Assembly (NCBI GenBank): GCA_015494165.1
Contig: WGBS01000179.1
Span: 1 to 6,102 of the forward strand
DNA from: Gammaproteobacteria bacterium
Lineage (GTDB): Bacteria > Pseudomonadota > Gammaproteobacteria > S144-34
Direction of reading: 5' to 3'
DNA: 6,102 nucleotides
Position numbers and translations under genes: made by a program. Below, piece after piece: positions 1-4,905 of this stretch (the first letter of the stretch is position 1; every line of letters begins with the position of its first letter). The notes beneath the pieces were generated by a model, which was not told where the DNA came from, searched no databases, and worked only from the letters and a program-made list of their open reading frames with translations.

Positions 1-616
1 CACCGAGCTGCGCTACGGCAACGCCTATCAGCTCCTGGTGGCGGTCATGCTCTCGGCCCAGTCCACCGACAGGGCGGTCAACGAGGCCACGCGCGCGCTC
101 TTCCGCAAGGTGCGCACGCCGCAGGACATGCTGCGCCTCGGCGAGGCGGGCCTGAAGCGCCACATCCGCTCCATCGGCCTCTACAACACCAAGGCGCGCA
201 ACATCATCGAGGCCTCGCGCATCCTGGTCGAGCGCCACGGCGGGCGCGTGCCGCGCGAGCGCGAGGCGCTGGAGGCCCTGCCGGGCGTGGGCCGCAAGAC
301 CGCCAACGTGGTGCTGAACACCGCCTTCGGCGAGCCGACCATCGCGGTCGACACCCACATCTTCCGCGTCGCCAACCGCACGGGGCTCGCGCGCGGCAGG
401 ACGCCGCGCGAGGTCGAGCGCGGGCTCGAGCGCATCGTGCCCGAGGAGTTCCGGCGCGACGCGCACCACTGGCTCATCCTGCACGGTCGCTACGTGTGCA
501 CCGCGCGCCGGCCGCGCTGCCGCGAGTGCGTGATCCGCGACCTGTGCGAGTGGGAGGGCAAGGAGCAGGCCGCGCCCGCGCGCCCCACCCGCCGGCGGGG
601 CGCGCGCGGGGCCTGA
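1..616 (+). CDS. nth: Endonuclease III (DNA glycosylase/AP lyase), 5'-truncated
   Basis: Base-excision repair enzyme that removes oxidised pyrimidines and cleaves the abasic strand by beta-elimination. The reading frame is open from position 2 with no start codon in the window. By memory of the 211-residue E. coli protein, about 21 N-terminal residues are missing. What is visible: the early motif AVMLSAQSTD; the helix-hairpin-helix LPGVGRKTA with the catalytic Lys codon at 296-298; the catalytic Asp in IAVDTHIFRV (codon 350-352); and a C-terminal [4Fe-4S] site of pattern C-X6-C-X2-C-X5-C between codons 497 and 547. After the cluster it has a basic, Pro/Arg-rich tail about 14 residues longer than the E. 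coli end, probably dispensable. The internal GTG at 38 is not the real start, because homologous sequence continues upstream of it. Identification is firm. Confidence 0.96.
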   Translation, partial: TELRYGNAYQLLVAVMLSAQSTDRAVNEATRALFRKVRTPQDMLRLGEAGLKRHIRSIGLYNTKARNIIEASRILVERHGGRVPREREALEALPGVGRKTANVVLNTAFGEPTIAVDTHIFRVANRTGLARGRTPREVERGLERIVPEEFRRDAHHWLILHGRYVCTARRPRCRECVIRDLCEWEGKEQAAPARPTRRRGARGA

Positions 617-624
617 GCACCGCC

Positions 625-1089
625 GTGCTCTTCACCGCGGACCGCGACAGCCTGCGCCGCTTCTATCTGGAGGCCTGGCGCCGCCACCGCGCCGGCATGC
701 CGCTCGAGCCGCTCGAGCGCGAGGTGGTCGCCGTCGTCGCCGAGCACCCCGAATACCAGCCGCTGCTCGAGTGCGGCGAGGCCGCGCTCGCGCGCGACTA
801 CCCGCCGGAGCTCGGCGAGACCAACCCCTTCCTGCACATGGGCCTGCATCTCGCCATCCGCGAGCAGGCCGCGACCGACCGCCCCGCCGGCTTCCGCGCG
901 GCCTACGCCGCGCTCGTGCGCCGCGTGGGGGACGCCCACGAGGCCGAGCACCGCATCATGGACTGCCTCGTGGAGGCGCTGTGGCAGGCGCAGCGCGCGG
1001 GCCGCCCTCCGGACGAGGCCGCCTACCTGCGCTGCGTGCGCGCGCTCGCGGGAGGCGAGCCGACGAGCGGGGGAACCGGCGGGACCTGA
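625..1089 (+). CDS. DUF1841 family protein
   Basis: Small soluble protein of 154 residues in the DUF1841 family, whose biochemical role is unknown to me. The GTG at 625 is preferred because family members, as I recall them, begin a few residues before the D-R-D-x-L-R-R-x-Y-L-E-A-W-R motif, as here. The in-frame extension back to 496 would overlap nth and reads as Arg/Pro shadow sequence. Conserved-looking blocks are HPEYQPLLE, the NPFLHMGLHLAIREQ motif near the middle, the ATDRPAG segment, and DAHEAEHRIMDCL near the C-terminus; the His, Glu and Cys residues give it a helical, metalloprotein-like look, but no ligand set is proven. It begins 8 bases after the nth stop, with only a weak G-rich stretch at 608-611 as ribosome site, so it is probably translated by coupling with nth. 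The same pairing occurs in other gammaproteobacteria. Confidence 0.85.
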   Translation: MLFTADRDSLRRFYLEAWRRHRAGMPLEPLEREVVAVVAEHPEYQPLLECGEAALARDYPPELGETNPFLHMGLHLAIREQAATDRPAGFRAAYAALVRRVGDAHEAEHRIMDCLVEALWQAQRAGRPPDEAAYLRCVRALAGGEPTSGGTGGT

Positions 1090-1100
1090 CCGCGGTCAGA
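1072..1100 (+). promoter_or_regulatory. Possible ECF-sigma-type promoter for the hvf cassette
   Basis: GGAACC at 1072-1077 and GTCAGA at 1095-1100 are separated by 17 bases. This resembles the AAC-type -35 and GTC-type -10 elements of RpoE-like extracytoplasmic-function sigma factors. The -35 lies in the last codons of the DUF1841 gene, and the start of hvfA is 86 bases beyond the -10. No housekeeping-type promoter is visible in the gap. Some MNIO/DUF2282 operons are known to be under ECF control, which makes this reasonable, but short motifs arise by chance and no sigma gene is in the window. Confidence 0.3.
1086..1099. promoter_or_regulatory. Perfect 14-bp palindrome overlapping the DUF1841 stop
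   Basis: CTGACCGCGGTCAG is an exact inverted repeat with no spacer, followed by AAAA. It includes the TGA stop of the DUF1841 gene and overlaps the proposed -10 of the cassette promoter. That is where a dimeric repressor would bind, so an operator is possible. As RNA it would form only a very tight hairpin. No regulator family is recognised from the sequence. Confidence 0.35.
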
Positions 1101-1106
1101 AAAGGC

Positions 1107-1144
1107 GTCCGGGCCGGCCCCTCCGTGCCGCCGGCCGCCCGGAC
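1107..1144 (+). other. GC-rich stem-loop in the leader of hvfA
   Basis: The arm GTCCGGG (1107-1113) pairs with CCCGGAC (1138-1144), and CCGGC (1114-1118) pairs with GCCGG (1130-1134). A three-base bulge lies at 1135-1137 and the loop is 11 bases. The stem is 12 bp and almost all GC. No T-run follows, so it is not a standard intrinsic terminator. It would sit in the hvfA 5' leader if the promoter at 1072-1100 is real, where it could stabilise the message or act as an attenuator. Otherwise it could mark the 3' end of the nth-DUF1841 transcript. Confidence 0.35.
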
Positions 1145-1171
1145 GGGACGAACCACAGGCGGCGCACGACG

Positions 1172-1177
1172 AAGGAG
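1172..1177 (+). promoter_or_regulatory. Strong ribosome binding site deciding the hvfA start
   Basis: AAGGAG, a near-perfect Shine-Dalgarno, lies 8 bases before the ATG at 1186. It excludes the alternative in-frame GTG at 1177, whose first base is the last base of this motif. It is the best ribosome site in the window, consistent with high expression of a precursor peptide relative to its modifying enzymes. Confidence 0.8.
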
Positions 1178-1185
1178 TGGCACGC

Positions 1186-1620
1186 ATGAGCGAGAACAAC
1201 GACTACGGGCACCGGAACGGCACGCAGAGGGAGCGTTCGGCGCTGCGGCGCGGCGCCGTGGCGGCTGCGGTCGGCGCGGCGCTGGCTGCCGGCGGCGCGG
1301 CACAGGCGGCCGGCAATCCCTTCGCCGTGCAGGAGCTGCCGGGCGGCTACATGGTCGCGGCCAAGGGCGCGGAGGGGACCTGCGCCGGCATGAAGAAGGA
1401 AGCCGCGAAAGGCACGGCCGAGGGCCAGTGCGCGGGCATGAAGGGCGGGGCCGGCAAGAGCGCGAAGGAGGGCAATTGCGCCGGCATGAAGAAGGACGAG
1501 GAACGGGCGGCCAAGGGCGCCAAGGAAGGGAACTGCGCGGGCAACAAGAAGCCGGCCGCCGCCGCGAAGGGCAAGAAGGAGGGCCGCTGCGGCGAGGGCA
1601 AGTGCGGCAACCGCAAGTGA
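1186..1620 (+). CDS. hvfA: HvfA-like secreted precursor peptide with six EGxC motifs
   Basis: Precursor of 144 residues for a ribosomally made, cysteine-modified, probably copper-binding peptide. The N-terminus is a hydrophilic segment of about 22 residues ending in Arg-Arg (21-22), followed by an Ala/Gly-rich hydrophobic stretch (23-41) with a likely cleavage after A-Q-A (about residue 41). The next part, A-G-N-P-F-A-V-Q-E-L-P-G-G-Y-M-V-A, matches the conserved mature N-terminus I recall for this low-complexity family. Residues 63-144 are a Lys/Gly/Ala-rich, probably disordered tail holding all six cysteines (66, 82, 98, 117, 135, 140), each in an Glu-Gly-x-Cys context. The first four are EGxCAG(M/N)K; the last two form the canonical EGRCGEGKCG. 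In the characterised Haemophilus system such motifs are converted to oxazolone/thioamide groups that bind copper. It directly precedes the DUF692 enzyme, with a 4-base overlap. Family assignment is strong; the chemistry here is inferred. Confidence 0.87.
   Translation: MSENNDYGHRNGTQRERSALRRGAVAAAVGAALAAGGAAQAAGNPFAVQELPGGYMVAAKGAEGTCAGMKKEAAKGTAEGQCAGMKGGAGKSAKEGNCAGMKKDEERAAKGAKEGNCAGNKKPAAAAKGKKEGRCGEGKCGNRK
1372..1608 (+). repeat. Coding repeat array: six EGxC units in hvfA
   Basis: Imperfect tandem coding repeats start at codons 1372, 1420, 1468, 1525, 1579 and 1594. The cysteines are 16, 16, 19, 18 and 5 residues apart. The repeated core in DNA is a GAG-GGx-xxx-TGC codon string, mostly followed by GCC/GCG-GGC-ATG-AAG. 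The first four units share EGxCAG(M/N)K and have Lys/Ala/Gly spacers; the last two are contiguous EGRCG-EGKCG. This suggests expansion by unit duplication, and the copy number could vary between strains. Confidence 0.85.
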
Positions 1621-2489
1621 GCGGTGCGGCCGCGCTGGCGGGCGCGGGCCTCGGCCTGCGCCGCGCCTTCCTCGAGGAGGCGGCGGAGCGCGCGCGGGGG
1701 CCGGGGCTCGAGGCGGACTTCCTCGAGCTCGCGCCCGACAACTGGATCGGCGTGGGCGGCAGGCAGGGACGCCTGCTGCGCGCCCTCACCGAGCGCATCC
1801 CGCTGGTCTGCCACGGGCTCTCGCTCAACCTGGGCGGCACGGCGCCGCTCGACGAGGGCTTCGTGCGCGCGGTCGGCCGCTTCATGGAGGCGCACGGGGC
1901 GCTGCTCTACAGCGAGCACCTGGCCTGGTGCGCCGACGACGGCCAGCTCTACGACCTCCTCCCCATGCCCTACACCGCCGAGGCGGTGCGCCACCTGGCG
2001 GCGCGCATCCGGCGCGTGCAGGATCTCCTCGGCCAGCGCATCGCCGTCGAGAACGTCTCCTGCTACGCCGTCCCGGCGCAGGAGATGGACGAGGCCGAGT
2101 TCGTCTGCGCGGTCGCCGAGGAGGCCGACTGCCTGCTCCTGCTCGACGTGAACAACGTCCACGTCAACGCGGTCAACTTCGGCTTCGATCCCTACGCCTA
2201 CATCGACCGCATGCCCCCCGAGCGCGTGGCCTACCTGCACGTGGCGGGGCACTACGTGGAGCGCCCGGACCTGCTCATCGACACCCACGGCGCGGAGGTG
2301 CCGGATCCGGTCTGGGGCCTGCTCGAGCACGCCTACCGGCGCCTCGGGCCGGTGCCGACGCTGCTCGAGCGCGACTTCAACATCCCGCCGCTCGGGGAGC
2401 TGCTCGGCGAGGTGGCGCGGGTGCGCGCGCTGCAGGCGCGCGTGGCCGGCGAGCAGCAGGCGCCGCACGCGGGGGCGGGCCATGGCTGA
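1617..2489 (+). CDS. hvfB: DUF692/MNIO multinuclear iron oxidase, HvfB/BufB-like
   Basis: Cytoplasmic TIM-barrel enzyme of 290 residues, usual for the family, that uses a multi-iron centre and oxygen to remodel cysteines of its precursor peptide. The GTG start at 1617 overlaps the hvfA stop (GTGA), which places the typical G-x-G-L-R opening at residues 11-15. Family landmarks in order: FLELAPDNWIGVGG (35-48); CHGLSLNLGG with His66; YSEHLAW with Glu100 and His101; VENVSCY with Glu145 and Asn146; LDVNNVHVN with Asp177, Asn180 and His182; HVAGHY with His208 and His212; DTHGAEV with Asp222 and His224; and LERDFNIPP with Glu251. These His/Asp/Glu residues are those expected to hold the iron atoms and none seems lost. 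The A-P-D-N-W motif resembles the A-P-E-N-W of HvfB-type enzymes more than methanobactin MbnB. The ribosome site is weak, so coupling to hvfA is likely. A possible housekeeping role unrelated to hvfA is unlikely given the overlaps. Confidence 0.92.
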   Translation: MSGAAALAGAGLGLRRAFLEEAAERARGPGLEADFLELAPDNWIGVGGRQGRLLRALTERIPLVCHGLSLNLGGTAPLDEGFVRAVGRFMEAHGALLYSEHLAWCADDGQLYDLLPMPYTAEAVRHLAARIRRVQDLLGQRIAVENVSCYAVPAQEMDEAEFVCAVAEEADCLLLLDVNNVHVNAVNFGFDPYAYIDRMPPERVAYLHVAGHYVERPDLLIDTHGAEVPDPVWGLLEHAYRRLGPVPTLLERDFNIPPLGELLGEVARVRALQARVAGEQQAPHAGAGHG

Positions 2490-3252
2490 GGACCTGCGCA
2501 GCCTGCAGGCGCGCTTCGCGGCGCACCTGCGCGACCCGCACGCGGCCCCGCCGCCGCCCGGCGTGCCGGCCGACCGTGCCGCGGTCTACCGCGAGCTGGT
2601 CTACAACAACGTCGAGGACCAGCTCGCGGGCGCCTTCCCGGTGGCCCGGGCGACGCTCGGCGAGGAGGCCTGGCACGGCTTGGTGCGCGCCTTTCTCGCG
2701 CGCCACCGCGCGCGCACGCCGCTCTTCCCGGAGCTGCCGCGCGAGCTGCTCGCCTTCGTGGCGGAAGGCGCCGGGGGCGCGGCCCTTCCCCCGTGGCTCG
2801 GCGAGCTCCTCCACTACGAGTGGGTGGAGATCGAGGTCGCCAACGACCCGCGCGAGCTTCCGGCCGCCGGGTGCGACCCGGCGGGCGACCTCCTCTCGGG
2901 GCGTCCGGTCCTGAACCCGCTCCTCAGGCGCCTGCGCTACCGCTGGCCCGTGCACGAGATCGGCCCCGACCGCGTCCCGGACGCGCCCCCGGCCGGGCCC
3001 GTGCGGCTCGCGGTGTGGCGCGACCGCGCCGAGCGGGTGCGCTTCATGGCGCTCGCGCCCGCCGCCGAGCGCCTGCTCGAGCTGCTCGAGCGCGGGCCGC
3101 GCCTGACGGGCGGCGAAGCGCTGCGCCGTGCGGCCGCCTCGCTCGGCCTGCCGGACCCGGAGGCCGCGGCCGCGGCGGGGGCAGCCACGCTCGCGGCGCT
3201 GCGCGAGGCGGACGTGCTGCTCGGCACCCGCCGGGCGGGGCCCGACGCCTGA
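2482..3252 (+). CDS. hvfC: DUF2063 partner protein, HvfC/BufC-like
   Basis: Partner of the MNIO enzyme, 256 residues. In related systems it brings the precursor peptide to the oxidase and forms a complex with it. The N-terminal DUF2063 domain (about 5-95) shows the hallmark V-Y-R-E-L-V-Y-N-N-V (about 35-44), followed by A-F-P-V-A-R-A-T-L-G, an F-L-A-R-H-R-x-R-T-P-L-F segment and E-L-L-A-F-V. The next part has the W-L-G-E-L-L-H-Y-E-W helix. The C-terminal half (about 150-256), with R-Y-x-W-P-V-H and a long Ala/Leu/Glu-rich helical end, is a winged-helix-like or peptide-recognition module in relatives, as I recall. The ATG lies inside the end of hvfB, overlapping 8 bases, with a G-rich run at 2471-2479 as ribosome site. 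A DoxX-type membrane gene often follows this gene in such operons; here it does not. Confidence 0.9.
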   Translation: MAEDLRSLQARFAAHLRDPHAAPPPPGVPADRAAVYRELVYNNVEDQLAGAFPVARATLGEEAWHGLVRAFLARHRARTPLFPELPRELLAFVAEGAGGAALPPWLGELLHYEWVEIEVANDPRELPAAGCDPAGDLLSGRPVLNPLLRRLRYRWPVHEIGPDRVPDAPPAGPVRLAVWRDRAERVRFMALAPAAERLLELLERGPRLTGGEALRRAAASLGLPDPEAAAAAGAATLAALREADVLLGTRRAGPDA

Positions 3253-3259
3253 GGCGCCG

Positions 3260-4759
3260 ATGACGCCGCCCCCGGGCACGCCCTGGCCGCTCTTCGCCCT
3301 GGAGCTGCTGTCCGCGCTGTTCATCTTCGTCGTCGGCAGCGCGGTGCTCGCCATCGCCGTGCTCGCGGTCGTGGACCTGACGCAGCGGCGCGATGCGGTG
3401 CGCCGCAACTACCCGGTGCTCGGGCGGCTGCGCGGCGTGCTCGAGCACCTGGGCCGCTTCTTCCGCCACTACGTCGCGGCCCTCGACCGCGAGGAGCTGC
3501 CCTTCAACCGCGCAGAGCGCCGCTGGGTCTACCGCGCCGCCGCCGGCGAGCGCCCGGTGGCGGCCTTCGGCTCCACACGCGACCTCCGCCCGGCGGGCAC
3601 CGTCTACTTCGTCAACGCGCCCTTCCCCGCCCCGGAGGCCGAGCCCCGCGAGCCCTCGGCGGTCACGGTGGGCGCGCACTGCGCCCGCCCCTACCGCACG
3701 GCCGGCATCTTCCACGTCTCGGCCATGAGCTACGGGGCGCTCTCGCGCCCGGCGGTGCTCGCGCTCTCGCACGGCGCACACATGGCCGGCTGCTGGCTCA
3801 ACACCGGCGAGGGCGGGCTCGCGCCCGCGCACCTCGACGGCGGCTGCGACCTCGTCTTCCAGATCGGCACCGCCAAGTTCGGCGTGCGCGACGCCGACGG
3901 CCGCCTCGACCCCGAGGCCCTGCGCCGCGTCGCGGCCCGCGAGCGGGTGCGCATGATCGAGATCAAGCTCGCCCAGGGCGCCAAGCCCGGCAAGGGCGGC
4001 ATCCTGCCTGCCGGCAAGGTCACCCCGGAGGTGGCCGGTATTCGGGGGATCCCGGTGCATACCGCTTCCATCAGCCCCAACCGCCATCCGGAGATCAGCA
4101 GTGAGGACGATCTGCTGGACATGCTCAACCACATCCGCGAGGTCACCGGCAAGCCGGTGGGCTTCAAGGCCGTCCTCGGCGCATGGGGCTGGCTGGACAG
4201 CCTGTTCGAGGCCATCAACCGCCGTGGCGCCGACAGCGCGCCGGACTTCATTACCATCGACTCTGCCGACGGCGGTTCGGGCGCGGCCCCGGCTAGCCTG
4301 ATGGACTACATGGGTCTGCCCCTGCGCGAGAGCCTGCCCCTGGTCATCAACAAGCTGGGGGAATACGGCCTGCGCGCGCGCATCCGGGTGATTGCCTCGG
4401 GGCGGCTGGTGACCCCCGGTGACGTGGCCTGGGCCCTGTGCGTGGGGGCGGATTTCATCAATTCCGCCAGGGGATTTATGCTGGCGCTGGGCTGCATCCA
4501 GGCCATGCAGTGCAACCGCAACACCTGTCCCACGGGGATCACCACCCATAATCCCCGCCTGCAGAAGGGCCTCAACCCCGCCGACAAGGCCGTGCGCGTG
4601 AAACAGTACGTGGAGAACATGCGCCACTCGGTGGGCGTCATCGCCCATTCCTGCGGCGTCCACGAACCGCGCCAGTTGCGCCGTTTCCACGCCCGCATGG
4701 TGACCGAAAACGGCCAGTCGAAGCCCCTCGACGAGATCTACGGCCCGGACGTGGAATAA
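3260..4759 (+). CDS. Membrane-anchored FMN-binding glutamate-synthase-domain protein
   Basis: Protein of 499 residues related to the FMN/synthase domain of the large glutamate synthase subunit, but without the N-terminal glutaminase and the C-terminal GXGXG domain, so it cannot be a complete GltB. Residues about 16-38 form one hydrophobic membrane helix. The barrel domain then shows F-H-V-S-A-M-S-Y-G-A-L-S, N-T-G-E-G-G, Q-I-G-T-A-K-F-G, K-L-A-Q-G-A-K-P-G-K-G-G, S-P-N-R-H-P-E-I-S, D-S-A-D-G-G-S-G-A-A-P and V-I-A-S-G-R-L. The [3Fe-4S] motif G-C-I-Q-A-M-Q-C-N-R-N-T-C-P-T-G has Cys412, 418 and 423 in the C-X5-C-X4-C spacing. Substrate and electron partner of these stand-alone proteins are not established. 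ATG 3260 was chosen because it yields a clean membrane helix near the start and lies 7 bases after hvfC, with GAGG at 3251-3254. Base and codon use change sharply around residues 248-260. Confidence 0.88.
   Translation: MTPPPGTPWPLFALELLSALFIFVVGSAVLAIAVLAVVDLTQRRDAVRRNYPVLGRLRGVLEHLGRFFRHYVAALDREELPFNRAERRWVYRAAAGERPVAAFGSTRDLRPAGTVYFVNAPFPAPEAEPREPSAVTVGAHCARPYRTAGIFHVSAMSYGALSRPAVLALSHGAHMAGCWLNTGEGGLAPAHLDGGCDLVFQIGTAKFGVRDADGRLDPEALRRVAARERVRMIEIKLAQGAKPGKGGILPAGKVTPEVAGIRGIPVHTASISPNRHPEISSEDDLLDMLNHIREVTGKPVGFKAVLGAWGWLDSLFEAINRRGADSAPDFITIDSADGGSGAAPASLMDYMGLPLRESLPLVINKLGEYGLRARIRVIASGRLVTPGDVAWALCVGADFINSARGFMLALGCIQAMQCNRNTCPTGITTHNPRLQKGLNPADKAVRVKQYVENMRHSVGVIAHSCGVHEPRQLRRFHARMVTENGQSKPLDEIYGPDVE
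4000..4040. other. Composition and codon-use breakpoint inside the FMN gene
   Basis: By hand count, 5 of the first 259 codons of the FMN/glutamate-synthase gene end in A or T, against about 30 of the remaining 240. Leucine goes from about 16 CTC and 10 CTG to about 4 CTC and 17 CTG. The change is abrupt, starting between the CCT codon near 4008 and the GGT-ATT pair at 4037. The frame and the protein motifs continue without damage. A recombination joint or an assembly chimera fits better than gradual variation. Confidence 0.7.
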
Positions 4760-4768
4760 GCCCTTTTC

Positions 4769-4782
4769 ATGACATGGGTCAA
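4769..4782. promoter_or_regulatory. Possible FNR/DNR-family operator upstream of moaA
   Basis: ATGAC-ATGG-GTCAA is a dyad of the TTGAT/C-N4-A/GTCAA type bound by FNR, ANR and DNR regulators, matching at all but one outer position of the C/G variant. Its centre at 4775.5 is about 62 bases before the start site expected from the TATAAT box at 4826, the usual class I activator distance. Molybdenum cofactor serves nitrate reductase and similar enzymes, so anaerobic control would make sense. No regulator gene is present to support it. Confidence 0.35.
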
Positions 4783-4802
4783 ATACACCCGCCCGCCGCG
4801 CG

Positions 4803-4831
4803 TATTCCCACCCCGGGTGCTGGCGTATAAT
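4803..4831 (+). promoter_or_regulatory. Sigma-70-type promoter of moaA
   Basis: A perfect -10 box TATAAT lies at 4826-4831 in a locally AT-richer stretch, giving a start site near 4838 and a 5' leader of about 68 bases before moaA. At 17-base spacing the -35 would be TATTCC (4803-4808), a poor match, suggesting dependence on an activator. The spacer contains the near-palindrome CACCCCGGGTG (4809-4819), which could bind a regulator. Confidence 0.6.
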
Positions 4832-4846
4832 CAAATCCTGATTTAC

Positions 4847-4867
4847 TCCCCTGGTTTACCCTGGGGA
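4847..4867 (+). other. Stem-loop in the moaA leader
   Basis: TCCCC (4847-4851) pairs with GGGGA (4863-4867); after a T-T mismatch, GG (4853-4854) can pair with CC, leaving a small loop. It lies just after the predicted transcription start. It is too small for the molybdenum-cofactor riboswitch and lacks a T-run, so it is not a terminator. Its function is unknown; 5'-end stabilisation is the simplest view. Confidence 0.35.
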
Positions 4868-4889
4868 CAGGCGGGAAGTTGAGGACGCA

Positions 4890-4901
4890 GCGGAGATCCG
4901 C
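4890..4901 (+). promoter_or_regulatory. moaA ribosome binding site within a small inverted repeat
   Basis: GCGGAGATCCGC contains GGAG (4892-4895), 10 bases before the ATG at 4906. This supports that start over the upstream in-frame TTG at 4879. The flanking GCGG and CCGC can pair around a four-base loop, which would partly hide the ribosome site and could moderate translation. Confidence 0.5.
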
Positions 4902-4905
4902 GACG

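Noticed and set aside
771..1616. In-frame upstream extension of the hvfB frame
   Set aside because: The extension is Arg/Gly/Pro-rich sequence overlapping DUF1841 and hvfA in another frame. DUF692 homology begins only after the GTG at 1617.
1347..2483. Minus-strand open frames opposite hvfA and hvfB
   Set aside because: They mirror the codon bias of the plus-strand genes, show no domain and have no plausible ribosome site context.
1617..2489. Methanobactin MbnB
   Set aside because: The partner is a DUF2063 protein rather than MbnC, and the precursor is a long EGxC-repeat secreted protein rather than a short MbnA peptide.
3260..4759. Classical glutamate synthase large subunit (gltB)
   Set aside because: The glutaminase domain and the C-terminal GXGXG domain are missing and a membrane helix is present, so it is a stand-alone FMN/3Fe-4S domain protein.
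3044..4834. Long open frame of 596 codons on the minus strand
   Set aside because: It is antisense to hvfC, the FMN gene and the moaA promoter. Its sequence has no recognisable domain, and its openness is explained by the very high third-position GC of the genes opposite.
4832..4905. Molybdenum-cofactor riboswitch before moaA
   Set aside because: The predicted leader is only about 68 bases and contains two small hairpins. The known riboswitch is larger and has a more complex fold.
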